A stretch of DNA of 36,249 bases from an uncultured Bacteroidales bacterium. GTDB taxonomy: Bacteria > Bacteroidota > Bacteroidia > Bacteroidales > Muribaculaceae. Below the pieces are notes generated by a model that did not search any database, was not told the DNA's origin, and was given only the letters and a program-made list of their open reading frames with translations. The position numbers and the translations under genes are program-made. Position 1 is the stretch's first letter. Each line of letters opens with the position of its first letter. Where the stretch lies: NCBI GenBank assembly GCA_946412245.1, contig CAMKGM010000030.1:1-36249 (forward strand), written 5' to 3'. Positions 24,242-33,166 of this stretch are shown here, piece by piece.

Positions 24242-24564
24242 TTTGGGACTTTTCTCGCACTTGTGCAAGTTTTTGTTTGATTTTTTTAAGATTTTACTTA
24301 AAAAATATGTGTTCATGGCAAAAATATCCCCTTTTTCGGTGTTTTCCGTACTCCTTTATTTCAATAATTGTAGTTGTCGGCACCAAATTGCAACGAAAAT
24401 CGTGTTAAAAAATCTAATTATTTATTGCTAATCATTATTGACGCATGGCTCGTCTGCACCCCTTTTTTACCGCTATTGACGGAGCCAGCCCTCTTTAATA
24501 TTTTCAGCCACCTTATTTATATTTTTCATTCAACTTTCACTTTTCAGTCTAAAGGTGGTGAGGC

Positions 24565-24596
24565 TTTGGTGCTGTGTGATTTTTATCGTAACTTTG
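24565..24596 (+). promoter_or_regulatory. promoter of the LOG/DUF4271/hemD operon
   Basis: TTTG (24565-24568), 20-nt spacer, TAACTTTG (24589-24596), a perfect match. The -7 box ends only 5 nt before the ATG at 24602, so the mRNA is predicted to be leaderless or nearly so. Confidence 0.72.
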
Positions 24597-24601
24597 CAGG
24601 C

Positions 24602-25207
24602 ATGAATCACGATATTGATCATAACACAGACGAGGTGAACGTGTGCGTGTTTGCCGCATCAAGCAGCCGCATCGACGAGCAGTATGTCCATGCCGCCTAC
24701 GAGTTGGGCCGGCTCATAGCCGTCAACGGCTGGACCTGCGTCAACGGTGCCGGCAGTCAGGGACTCATGCGTGCCGTGAGCGACGGCGCACTCGATGCCG
24801 GTGGCAACGCCATTGGTGTGATTCCCAAGTTTATGGTCGACAACAATTGGCACTACGACCGCCTCACCTCAATGATCATCACCCCCGACATGCACGAGCG
24901 CAAGCAGACCCTTGCCGACATGGCTCAAGCCGTGGTGGCACTGCCGGGCGGTTGCGGCACGCTGGAGGAACTGCTTGAGATGCTCACCTGGCGCCAGTTG
25001 CACCTTGTCAGTTTTCCCATCATCGTGCTCAACACGGGTGGATTCTATGACCCACTCATTGAGATGGTGACCCGCTGCATTGACCGTGGATTCATGAAAC
25101 CGTCGCACCACAACTTGTGGCACATTGCCAGTACGCCGCAACAAGTCATCGAATATATTCAACACGCTCTCAGTAATGGCGTTGAACCCGCCGAGAGCAA
25201 ATACTGA
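24602..25207 (+). CDS. LOG family protein (cytokinin-riboside monophosphate phosphoribohydrolase type)
   Basis: 201 residues from ATG 24602. The LOG fold is shown by NGAGSQGLM (about 48-56), MHERK (97-101) and the signature PGGCGTLEE (115-123), which forms the nucleotide-monophosphate site. Family members hydrolyse the N-glycosidic bond of 5'-monophosphate nucleosides and were long mislabelled lysine decarboxylases. An in-frame extension upstream (to 24374) crosses the promoter and is rejected. The gene opens a plus-strand operon with DUF4271 and the HemD-like gene; the stop is 11 nt before the next ATG. Confidence 0.92.
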   Translation: MNHDIDHNTDEVNVCVFAASSSRIDEQYVHAAYELGRLIAVNGWTCVNGAGSQGLMRAVSDGALDAGGNAIGVIPKFMVDNNWHYDRLTSMIITPDMHERKQTLADMAQAVVALPGGCGTLEELLEMLTWRQLHLVSFPIIVLNTGGFYDPLIEMVTRCIDRGFMKPSHHNLWHIASTPQQVIEYIQHALSNGVEPAESKY

Positions 25208-25218
25208 CCTTGTCCGCT

Positions 25219-26091
25219 ATGCCCAACACCGCAACACATATCACCGCCAACGCCGCTACCGACTCGCTCCATGCCGACTCGGCCGCGACCTACTATGCCC
25301 CGCAATATGCTCAGGGCTTCCCGACCCGGGGTGGCAGTGACTCGGTGGCAAGCGATGCCCTCAATTCGTTGCCGGTCATGGAACTGCCGCAAGGCACGGC
25401 GCCACAGGCGCGCACCCACTCCCCGCTGCACGACACGGGCAGCATGGGCTTGATGTTGCTTGGCGCGTTCTTGATAACCATCAGCTACAAGTCGGGCTAT
25501 AAGTACATAGAGCACTTCTTCCACAATATGTTCTCTACGCGCAAGCGCGAGAACATCTTCTATGACCACACCCTGAGCGAGACCCGCATGATGAGCGCAC
25601 TCATTTTCAATACTTGCATCATGCAGGGATTGCTCCTGTTCTATGGCATTGACCGATGGGTGCCGTCGCTCTCAGCGCGCTTGCATGAGCACGTGTTCCT
25701 CTATGTGGCGGGATTCACACTGCTGGCACTCGTATTCTACCTGCTGCAAATCGCTCTGTACAGGCTACTTGGCTATGTGTTCAGCGACAAGACCAACACC
25801 GACTTGTGGCTTAACGGCTTCAAGGCATCGCAATCGCTACTCGGGCTACTCTTGTTCCCACTCGTTGGCATCATGCTCGTGTTCCCCTCGACCATCAATT
25901 TCATGCTCGCGGCATCAATAATCCTATATTTTTCGGCACGCATAGCCTTTATTTGCAAAGGTTTTAGGATTTTTTTCAACAATTTGCCCTCTACTATCTA
26001 TTTTATTTTGTACCTTTGCAGCGCCGAAATCGTACCCCCCATCTTGTTTTGCGTCGGGACGGTTTATTTGTGTAACATGTTACATTACTAA
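25219..26091 (+). CDS. DUF4271 integral membrane protein
   Basis: 290 residues from ATG 25219 (an in-frame TTG at 25210 is an alternative). The first 70 residues are polar, rich in Ala, Thr and Ser, and probably disordered. Then come six or seven membrane helices: GLMLLGAFLITISY, MMSALIFNTCIMQGLLLFYG, VFLYVAGFTLLALVFYLLQIAL, SLLGLLLFPLVGIMLVF, NFMLAASIILYFSARIAF and a final STIYFILYLC...FCVGTVYLC. This matches the Bacteroidetes DUF4271 family, which typically lies directly before a uroporphyrinogen-III synthase-like gene, as here (12-nt gap). Function unknown. Confidence 0.85.
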   Translation: MPNTATHITANAATDSLHADSAATYYAPQYAQGFPTRGGSDSVASDALNSLPVMELPQGTAPQARTHSPLHDTGSMGLMLLGAFLITISYKSGYKYIEHFFHNMFSTRKRENIFYDHTLSETRMMSALIFNTCIMQGLLLFYGIDRWVPSLSARLHEHVFLYVAGFTLLALVFYLLQIALYRLLGYVFSDKTNTDLWLNGFKASQSLLGLLLFPLVGIMLVFPSTINFMLAASIILYFSARIAFICKGFRIFFNNLPSTIYFILYLCSAEIVPPILFCVGTVYLCNMLHY

Positions 26092-26103
26092 ATATAGTAA
26101 AGC

Positions 26104-27483
26104 GTGAAAATAAGCAAAATTCTGGTTTCTCAGCCTAAACCTACATCAGAAAAGTCGCCTTACTACGACCTCGAAAGCAAGTACGGGGTCAAGGTTGTTT
26201 TTAGACCTTTTATAAAAGTCGAGGGTCTCTCAAGCAAGGAATTTCGTAAATTTAAAGTAAATCCGGCTGACTTTACAGCGGTGATTTTCACTACCCGCAC
26301 AGCCGTGGATCACTACTTCAGACTTGCCAAGGAACTGAGATTTGACGTGCCCGACACGATGAAGTACTTCTGCCAGAGCCAAACGGTTGCGCACTATCTG
26401 CAAAAGTACATCCAGTACCGTAAACGCAAGATTTTCTACACCGAGAACGGCAAGGTCGAGGAACTTATCACGATTGTTGAAAAGCACAAAAAAGAGAAAT
26501 TCATCTTCCCGATGAGCGATGTGCACGACATCAAGACATCGCTACTCGATGACCACCAAATCAAGTACACTCCTGCTGTAATGTATCGCACCGTGAGCAA
26601 TGACTTTGAACCGGGTGAGCCGTTTGACTACGATATGATTATCCTCTTCACCCCGTCGGGCATCAAGTCGTTGTTGTCGAATTTCCCCAACTTTGTTCAA
26701 GGCGATATCGCCATTGGCGGTATGGGTCCCAAGACCATTGAGGAAATCAAGAGCCACGGTTTGAGGCTGGACATCACCACATCGGCTAAGGCTCCATCAA
26801 TACCCGCAGCCATCGACCAGTTTCTGGCCAAGGCACAGCGCGAGGAGCTGAAGAAGCAGGCCGCCGCCGAGAAACTGGCTGCCGAGCAGGCCAAGAAGCG
26901 TGCCGCCAAGAAAGCTGCTCACTCCGCAGCCCCTGAGGTAGCGTTGAGCGAGGAAGAGAAAGCCCGTCTCCGCAGTGAGGCCGCCAAGAAGGCTGCTGCT
27001 ACCCGCGCCGCCAAGCGCGCCGCCGAGGCCGAGAAGGCCCGTCGTCGTAGCGAGGCTGCCAAGAAAGCTGCCGCAACTCGTGCCGCAATGCGCGCCGAGG
27101 CTGCCCGCATCGCCGCCGAGAAAGCTGAGCAGGAGCGCATTGCCGCTGAACAGGCTGCCGCTGAGCGTGCCCGTCGTCGCAGTGAGGCCGCCAAGAAAGC
27201 CGCTGTAACTCGCGCTGCCAAGCGTGCCGCCGAGGCCGAGAAATTGCAAAAACGCCGTGAAGCCGCCAAGAAAGCCGCCGCCACACGTGCTGCCAAGCGC
27301 GAAGAGGCTGCGAGACTGGCCGCAGAAAAGGCTGCCGCTGAACTGGCTCAACGTCGCAGTGAGGCAGCCAAGAAGGCTGCCGCAACACGCGCCGCCAAGC
27401 ACGCTGCCGAGGCAGAGAAAAAGACCGCTAAGAAGGCAACTCCCAAGCCTGCGGCCAAGAAGGCAACCCCCAAGAAGAAATAA
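26104..27483 (+). CDS. uroporphyrinogen-III synthase-like (HemD) protein with histone-H1-like tail
   Basis: 459 residues with a GTG start at 26104. Residues 1-240 form a HemD-like two-lobe domain: ILVSQPKP, AVIFTTRTAVDHYF, KYFCQSQTVAHYLQKYI, MIILFTPSGIKSLL and AIGGMGPKTIEEI line up with the family pattern. Residues 241-459 are low-complexity and made of Ala, Lys, Arg and Glu, with five copies of SEAAKKAAATRAAKR at about 291, 316, 360, 386 and 419, ending in AKKATPKKK. The tail resembles histone H1/HU-tail and AlgP-like sequences that bind nucleic acids. Usual family length is near 250. The domain is divergent, so catalysis is uncertain; no other haem gene is nearby. Followed by a hairpin terminator. 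Confidence 0.82.
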   Translation: MKISKILVSQPKPTSEKSPYYDLESKYGVKVVFRPFIKVEGLSSKEFRKFKVNPADFTAVIFTTRTAVDHYFRLAKELRFDVPDTMKYFCQSQTVAHYLQKYIQYRKRKIFYTENGKVEELITIVEKHKKEKFIFPMSDVHDIKTSLLDDHQIKYTPAVMYRTVSNDFEPGEPFDYDMIILFTPSGIKSLLSNFPNFVQGDIAIGGMGPKTIEEIKSHGLRLDITTSAKAPSIPAAIDQFLAKAQREELKKQAAAEKLAAEQAKKRAAKKAAHSAAPEVALSEEEKARLRSEAAKKAAATRAAKRAAEAEKARRRSEAAKKAAATRAAMRAEAARIAAEKAEQERIAAEQAAAERARRRSEAAKKAAVTRAAKRAAEAEKLQKRREAAKKAAATRAAKREEAARLAAEKAAAELAQRRSEAAKKAAATRAAKHAAEAEKKTAKKATPKPAAKKATPKKK

Positions 27484-27510
27484 TAATTCGGATATTTTTC
27501 ATCATTACTA

Positions 27511-27540
27511 CAAAGCCTTGCCCCAATCGGCAGGGCTTTG
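27511..27540 (+). terminator. terminator hairpin of the hemD operon
   Basis: CAAAGCCTTGCC-ccaatc-GGCAGGGCTTTG: a 12-bp stem with one G-U pair, 27 nt after the hemD stop. No long T-run follows. Confidence 0.75.
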
Positions 27541-27600
27541 TCAGTTGTCAGTTATCAGTTATCAGAGAACTCGGAGGTCTCAGAGAACTCGGAGGTCTCA
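27541..27600. repeat. 7-bp and 18-bp tandem repeats after hemD
   Basis: Three TCAGTTR heptamers (27541-27561) are followed by two perfect 18-bp units starting TCAGAGAACTCGGAGGTC (27562-27579 and 27580-27597). The same two motifs occur together, reversed, at 584-661 after tcdA. In both places they lie immediately 3' of a gene and in the same orientation relative to it. Confidence 0.8.
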
Positions 27601-27659
27601 GAATGGCTGAAGGTTTTACAACTTTTCGCCACACTTCTAAAATGGACGTTTTGCGAAGA

Positions 27660-29645
27660 TTATGCTTTCAGGGCGCGCATGGCGTTGAGCACAGCGAGTA
27701 CGGTAACGCCCACGTCGGCAAACACCGCCATCCACATGGTGGCAACACCCACGGCGGCCAGCAGCAGCACGGCCACTTTCACGCCAATGGCGAACGCCAC
27801 ATTCTGCCGCGCAATACCGAGCGTGCGGCGCGCAATTCCTATGGCCGTGGCAATCTTTGTGGGTTGGTCGTCCATGAGCACCACATCGGCTGCCTCGATG
27901 GCGGCATCACTACCCAGTCCGCCCATGGCAATGCCCACATCGGCACGAGCCAGCACAGGAGCGTCATTAATGCCATCGCCCACAAAGGCAAGATGCTCGC
28001 CTTCAGGCTTTTCACTCATCAACCGTTCCACATGCGCCACCTTGTCGGCGGGTAACAACTGGGCATGATATTCATCAATTTTCAGTTTCGTAGCCACTTC
28101 GGCTGCCACCTCGTCGCGGTCGCCGGTGAGCATCACCGTGCGTTTCACGCCATTGTCGCGCAGTTGCTCAATGGCAGCGGCGCTGTCGTCCTTGACACGG
28201 TCGTTGATAACAATGTGACCGGCATATTCGCCGTTAATGGCCACATGGATGATGGTACCGGCATGCGTGCAGTCGTGCCATTTGGCACCCACCGAATCCA
28301 TCAAGCGGGTATTGCCCACACTCACCACATCATTGCCCACATGAGCGGTAATTCCCTCACCGGCCAACTCTTCGATTTGCCCCACTTCGCAACCATCGGT
28401 AGCTTCGTCGGGAAACGCATTGCGTAGCGCAATGCCAATGGGATGAGTCGAGTAATGCTCCACATGAGCCGCGAGGTGCAGCAGGTGGTTCTCGTTGTAC
28501 TTGTCGGGATGCACAGCCGTCACGGCAAACTCCCCGCAAGTCAATGTACCCGTCTTGTCAAATACCACTATACCTGTGCGTGACAATACATCGATATAAT
28601 TGGCACCTTTAATCAAGATGCCCTTGCGTGAGGCACCGCCTATGCCACCAAAGAAAGTGAGCGGCACACTGATGACCAGTGCACACGGACATGACACCAC
28701 CAGGAACATCAAGGCGCGGTAGAGCCATGTGGGGAAGGTCTGGGCAAAATTGCCCGAGAACAACGGCGGCAGCAGAGCAAGCGCCACAGCCGCAATGACC
28801 ACAATGGGGGTGTAGATGCGAGCAAAGCGGGTAATAAATGTCTCGCTCCGCGATTTCTTCTCGCCGGCATGCTCCACCAGGTCAATGATTTTGGCAACAG
28901 TGCTCTCGCCAAAATTCTTGGTAGTGCGCACACTGATGACGCCCGACAGGTTCACACACCCCGATATCACCTCATCATCAATTGTAGCGTCGCGAGGCAC
29001 GCTTTCGCCGGTGAGTGCCACCGTGTTCAGCGAAGTGTTGCCCTCTATAATAATACCATCGAGCGGAATCTTCTCGCCGGGACGCACCACAATCACCTCG
29101 CCCACAGCCACCTGGTCGGGGTTCACATCGAGGCTCTCGCCATCGCGCATCACATGAGCCACATCGGGCCTAATGTCCATCAAGTGCGCAATGCTATCTC
29201 GGCTCTTGCCCTCGGCATAGCCCTCAAAGAGTTCGCCCACCTGGAAAAACAGCATCACAAACACCGCCTCGGCAAATTGCGGCTCAGCGCCGGGCAAGAA
29301 ACCGATGCCCAGTGCACCCAGCGTGGCAATTGACATGAGGAAATGCTCGTTGAACGCATCGCCATGTGCCAGACCCTCAACGGCTTCTTGCAGGGTTTCA
29401 CGGCCAATGAGCAGATAAGGTACAAGATAGATAAGCAATTGTTGCCATAGAGGCAGGTTCAGTTTCTTCTCAATCAGCACCGCAACCGCCAGTAACACAG
29501 CCGTGACGATGATGAGCAACAACTGGCCTTTTAGGCTCTCGTGATGGTGATGCTCGTGTTCATGTTCTTCATGATGGCCGGCATGAGACTCATGCTCATG
29601 GCCGCAACAGCATTCATGGTGATGATGTTCGTGATGGTGTGACAT
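27660..29645 (-). CDS. heavy-metal translocating P-type ATPase with His-rich N-terminus (Zn/Cd/Pb class)
   Basis: 661 residues. The N-terminus (2-35) is packed with His and has CCC at 12-14, a metal-binding tail in place of the usual HMA domain. Motifs: TGES (212-215), the transmembrane metal site SCPCAL (318-323), phosphorylation site DKTGT (Asp363) and GDGINDAP near the end of the cytoplasmic domain. Sequence around CPC (LVISVPLTFFGGIGGASRKG) is that of the Zn2+/Cd2+/Pb2+ subtype, so export of such ions from the cytoplasm is likely. It is the last gene of a five-gene operon, 12 nt after pgeF. The gene end is duplicated as a remnant at 14307-14394. Confidence 0.93.
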   Translation of the reverse strand: MSHHHEHHHHECCCGHEHESHAGHHEEHEHEHHHHESLKGQLLLIIVTAVLLAVAVLIEKKLNLPLWQQLLIYLVPYLLIGRETLQEAVEGLAHGDAFNEHFLMSIATLGALGIGFLPGAEPQFAEAVFVMLFFQVGELFEGYAEGKSRDSIAHLMDIRPDVAHVMRDGESLDVNPDQVAVGEVIVVRPGEKIPLDGIIIEGNTSLNTVALTGESVPRDATIDDEVISGCVNLSGVISVRTTKNFGESTVAKIIDLVEHAGEKKSRSETFITRFARIYTPIVVIAAVALALLPPLFSGNFAQTFPTWLYRALMFLVVSCPCALVISVPLTFFGGIGGASRKGILIKGANYIDVLSRTGIVVFDKTGTLTCGEFAVTAVHPDKYNENHLLHLAAHVEHYSTHPIGIALRNAFPDEATDGCEVGQIEELAGEGITAHVGNDVVSVGNTRLMDSVGAKWHDCTHAGTIIHVAINGEYAGHIVINDRVKDDSAAAIEQLRDNGVKRTVMLTGDRDEVAAEVATKLKIDEYHAQLLPADKVAHVERLMSEKPEGEHLAFVGDGINDAPVLARADVGIAMGGLGSDAAIEAADVVLMDDQPTKIATAIGIARRTLGIARQNVAFAIGVKVAVLLLAAVGVATMWMAVFADVGVTVLAVLNAMRALKA

Positions 29646-29657
29646 TGCAAATACTAT

Positions 29658-30482
29658 TTATCGTTTGATTGAATTCAGGTTAATAATTACAGATGGTTGG
29701 CGAATGATGCCGGTGAAAGTGCGGCCGGAATTGATGCCTAAATGCCGTGCCGAGAAATAGCGCTCCGGATGGCAATGCGGACAGGTGCCGGCAATCGCTA
29801 TGTGCTCCACGGGTAGGCCGGCTTGCTGCAGAACGATGGCATTGGCGCGTTGCAGATTGATGTGCGCCTTGCCGGTCAAGCGGTTGCGACGCATGATGCG
29901 ACGCAGGTCGAATCCGGCATCACGGAACTGTTGCGCCACCTCGTCGCCCACCTCAAAGCACCGCTGACATATGCTCACCCCGATGGCCGCTTGAATTTGA
30001 GCAGGGTCAGCTCCCAACCGGGCCATTTGCTGCACTACGCGGGCGGCAATGCGGCTCACCGTGCCACGCCAACCTGCATGAGCCGCGGCTATGAGCCCGG
30101 TGAGCAGGTCGGCCATGACAATGGGGACACAGTCGGCTGTATTCACACCGATGCACACACCCGTGAGCGGTGTGACGAGTGCGTCTATTCCCTCCAGGCT
30201 TTTCTGCTGCTCTGCTTGCGGCAGTTGCATAAAACGGTCATCAATCACAGCGACTTCGCAGCCATGCGTCTGTCGAGGCATCACCAAGCAGTGTGGCTCA
30301 ATGTGCAGCCGGTCGCACAACATGGCGCGCCCGGTGGTTACGTGCAAGGGCTTATCGCCCGTGTAGTGACACAGGTTTATTGCGCTATAGGGGTCATCGG
30401 CTTGCATTAAACCTCGTGTGAGGCTGAATGCCTTAACGTCGGCGACCTCAGCGGCAAACGTGAGTTGGTCAAACGATAGCAT
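29658..30482 (-). CDS. pgeF: PgeF/YfiH-family protein (laccase-domain; purine nucleoside phosphorylase type)
   Basis: 274 residues from ATG 30482, which lies inside the last codons of obg (14-bp overlap), so translation is coupled. The zinc ligands of the LACC1/YfiH fold are visible: His73 in RQTHG, Cys118 in NTADC and His135 in AAHAGWRG. Family members were named polyphenol oxidases; later work showed purine nucleoside phosphorylase/adenosine deaminase activities and, in E. coli, removal of misincorporated L-Ser from peptidoglycan precursors. A longer frame (to 30641) lies within obg and is rejected. Confidence 0.9.
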   Translation of the reverse strand: MLSFDQLTFAAEVADVKAFSLTRGLMQADDPYSAINLCHYTGDKPLHVTTGRAMLCDRLHIEPHCLVMPRQTHGCEVAVIDDRFMQLPQAEQQKSLEGIDALVTPLTGVCIGVNTADCVPIVMADLLTGLIAAAHAGWRGTVSRIAARVVQQMARLGADPAQIQAAIGVSICQRCFEVGDEVAQQFRDAGFDLRRIMRRNRLTGKAHINLQRANAIVLQQAGLPVEHIAIAGTCPHCHPERYFSARHLGINSGRTFTGIIRQPSVIINLNSIKR

Positions 30483-31704
30483 CGTCGGGGTCTGAAACAA
30501 CTTGGAAATCCTCGTTCTCGTCGCGGAAGTCCTCTTCCCAGTACTCTTCGCTCCACTCACGGCTGTCCTCATCAAGCATCTTGCCGCCGGCATTGGGAGC
30601 CTCATCGTCAACTTCAGGAGCGGCTTGGAAGATGAAGTCATCTTCCTCTTTCACGCGATGACGCTCGTCAAGGTCGCGCATCGTGGCCGATTCAGGTATG
30701 CGGTTGCGCTCATCGTTGATGGTGCGCCACAGCAGGTCCTTGAGTTCGGTGAGTCCCTTTTGAGCCACCGACGAGATGAACAGGGCGTCGATGCCATCGG
30801 GCAACTCGTCACGCATCTGGTCAATGAGTTCGTCATCAAGCATATCGCACTTGGTGATGGCCAGCACGCGCGGTTTCTCCACCAGGTCGGGGTTGAAGGT
30901 TTCAAGTTCGTGGCACAGAATGGCATACTCCTTGCGAATGTCGTCGGCATCGGCGGGAATCATGAACAGCAGCACAGCGTTGCGCTCAATGTGGCGCAGG
31001 AAGCGCAGACCCAGTCCGCGTCCTTCGCTCGCACCCTCAATAATCCCGGGAATGTCGGCCATGACAAACGACTGCTGACCGCGATAGGTCACGATGCCCA
31101 AATTAGGCTCAAGCGTGGTAAAGGGATAGTTGGCGATTTTGGGTTTGGCGGCCGAGATGACCGATAATAGCGTCGACTTGCCCGCGTTGGGGAAGCCCAC
31201 CAGGCCAACATCGGCGAGCAACTTAAGTTCGAGAATCACGGTTTTTTCGATGCCGTGCTCTCCCGGTTGGGCAAAGCGGGGCGTCTGCCGTGTCGCGGTC
31301 TTAAAGTGGGTATTGCCCAATCCTCCTCGCCCGCCTTTGAGCAGTTTTACCACCTGTCCGTGACGCGTCACATCGCACAGGAACTGCCCGGTCTCGGCAT
31401 CGTAGACTGCCGTTCCACAGGGCACCTCAATAGTGCGGTCCTCGCCATCCTTGCCGGTACACTGGTTCTCATAACCGGGCATGCCGTTGGTGGCAAAGAT
31501 GTGGCGTGTATATTTCAAGTGAATCAGTGTCCACAGGTTGCTGTTGCCCTTGAGGTAGATGTGTCCGCCACGACCGCCGTCGCCGCCGTCAGGACCGCCC
31601 TTGGGGATATACTTGGCACGGTGCAGATGAGCCGAACCGGCTCCACCGTTGCCGCTGCGACACATGATTTTCACATAGTCGATAAAGTTTGATTCCATTG
31701 CCAT
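30469..31704 (-). CDS. obg: Obg-type GTPase (CgtA)
   Basis: 411 residues. An N-terminal glycine-rich Obg domain ([32 protein letters not shown]; about 1-160) is followed by the G domain: P-loop GFPNAGKST (about 167-175), [12 protein letters not shown] and TKCD. A long acidic tail (about 340-411) ends DPDDAIV. Obg is an essential ribosome-assembly GTPase of the 50S subunit and a stress sensor. Two Met codons (31704 and 31698) are possible starts. Four nt after agcS; its stop overlaps the start of pgeF. Confidence 0.96.
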   Translation of the reverse strand: MAMESNFIDYVKIMCRSGNGGAGSAHLHRAKYIPKGGPDGGDGGRGGHIYLKGNSNLWTLIHLKYTRHIFATNGMPGYENQCTGKDGEDRTIEVPCGTAVYDAETGQFLCDVTRHGQVVKLLKGGRGGLGNTHFKTATRQTPRFAQPGEHGIEKTVILELKLLADVGLVGFPNAGKSTLLSVISAAKPKIANYPFTTLEPNLGIVTYRGQQSFVMADIPGIIEGASEGRGLGLRFLRHIERNAVLLFMIPADADDIRKEYAILCHELETFNPDLVEKPRVLAITKCDMLDDELIDQMRDELPDGIDALFISSVAQKGLTELKDLLWRTINDERNRIPESATMRDLDERHRVKEEDDFIFQAAPEVDDEAPNAGGKMLDEDSREWSEEYWEEDFRDENEDFQVVSDPDDAIV

Positions 31705-31707
31705 AGT

Positions 31708-33132
31708 TTATCGTTGTTTGCTGTAGGTTTCCAAATCGTTTTGTTGCTCTTCCTGACCATCAGTGGGCGTGACGGCAAAGTAAGATTTCATGACTTGCTT
31801 CACTCGCGGAGCAAGCAAGATGAGTGCCGTCATGGTACACAATGCCATGAGGGCAAAGGCTATGTCCATGATGCCCACCATCACCTTGAGCGGTATCATC
31901 GCAGCCACCACCAGCATCGCCAGATAGTAGTAGTTATACCACTTGACATTATGCGCGCCAAACAAGTAGTTGGTGCACTTTTGCCCATAGTAACTGTAAG
32001 AAAACATCGTGGAGAAGGCAAAGAAGAACACGATAATCATGAGCAGCAAGTGGCCCACGTTAGGCAGCAATTGTCCCCATGCTCCCAGTGCCACATAGAG
32101 GCCCTTGGGGTCGGTAAGCCCCACATAATTGCCCGCTATGATGATGGGAATAGCCGTGAGTGTGCACACCAGTCCCGAATCAATGGCCGGACCGAGCATG
32201 GCAATGAGTCCTTCCTTGATGGGGTCGGTATTCTTGCTGGCTCCGTGCATCATGGAGGCTGTACCCACACCGGCCTCATTCACAAAGGCGGCACGCCGCG
32301 CTCCGGTGAGGGCCACATAGGCAAAGGCTCCAAATCCGGCTCTAAAATCGAACGCCCCCTCAAAGATTTGGCCGAACACACCGGGTATTTCCCTATAGTT
32401 CAGCGCCATAATTACAACAACCATTATCAAGTAAAGGATTACCATCACCGGGACAATGCGCGAGGCCAAGAGAGCGATGCGCTTGATGCCACCCAAAATC
32501 ACAGCACCCACGATGACAACCATCACCACGCCCATGATGAAGCGCAAGAACAGCGTGTTTTCAATGCCCATGGGATTGGTGAAGACAGTGGTGACCGACT
32601 CCACCAGCTGATTGGCCTGCATGAAACATAGCGTGCCCACCAGACCAAAGATGGAGAAAGCTACCGCCAGCGGTTTCCATTTCTCGCCCAAACCCCGAGT
32701 GATGATGTACATGGGACCGCCCTGCACCTCACCGGCACTGTCACGACCCTTATACATGATTGACAACGAGCCCTCAAAAAATTTGGTGCTCATGCCCACC
32801 AGGGCGCTCACCCACATCCAAAAGACCGTTCCGGGGCCGCCTATGGACAATGCGATGGCCACACCGGCAATGTTTCCCATGCCCACCGTTGCGGCAATCG
32901 CGCTCAGCAAGGCCTGCACCGAACTGATTTGGCCTGAATCCTTGCCCTTGTCGCCGGCCTGCTTGTTGCGCAAGGCTCGCATGGCCCACGGCAGTCGGCG
33001 CACCGATACACAATCTGAGTAAATGAACAGGAACAGACCGCCGCCAATGAGCAGAAAGAACTCGGGATAGCCGCAGATGAAGTCGCTCGCGGCAACTATG
33101 GCGTTAGAGATGGTGTCAAAAAAGTTCTCCAT
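31708..33132 (-). CDS. alanine/glycine:cation symporter, AGCS family
   Basis: 474 residues from ATG 33132. About 10-11 hydrophobic segments. Family motifs include SAIAATVGMGNIAGVA (about 80-95), GGPGTVFWMW, YKGRDSAGEVQGGPMYI and the signature FVNEAGVGTASMMHG. AGCS proteins import alanine or glycine with Na+ or H+ in the inner membrane. It follows the Ig-like lipoprotein by 34 nt and overlaps no other gene. An in-frame extension to 33285 lies within the neighbour and is rejected. The short polar C-terminus (GQEEQQNDLETYSKQR) is cytoplasmic. Confidence 0.94.
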   Translation of the reverse strand: MENFFDTISNAIVAASDFICGYPEFFLLIGGGLFLFIYSDCVSVRRLPWAMRALRNKQAGDKGKDSGQISSVQALLSAIAATVGMGNIAGVAIALSIGGPGTVFWMWVSALVGMSTKFFEGSLSIMYKGRDSAGEVQGGPMYIITRGLGEKWKPLAVAFSIFGLVGTLCFMQANQLVESVTTVFTNPMGIENTLFLRFIMGVVMVVIVGAVILGGIKRIALLASRIVPVMVILYLIMVVVIMALNYREIPGVFGQIFEGAFDFRAGFGAFAYVALTGARRAAFVNEAGVGTASMMHGASKNTDPIKEGLIAMLGPAIDSGLVCTLTAIPIIIAGNYVGLTDPKGLYVALGAWGQLLPNVGHLLLMIIVFFFAFSTMFSYSYYGQKCTNYLFGAHNVKWYNYYYLAMLVVAAMIPLKVMVGIMDIAFALMALCTMTALILLAPRVKQVMKSYFAVTPTDGQEEQQNDLETYSKQR

Positions 33133-33166
33133 ATAATATGTTTCTTTTTCTTTATTGCAATTCTTG

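Noticed and set aside
24374-24601. N-terminal extension of the LOG-family protein
   Set aside because: The extension overlaps the consensus promoter and is hydrophobic and non-conserved in character; the LOG fold starts just after ATG 24602.
26104-27483. TonB- or TolA-like protein because of the Ala/Lys-rich region
   Set aside because: No N-terminal membrane anchor and no C-terminal TolA/TonB domain; the first 240 residues fit the HemD-like fold.
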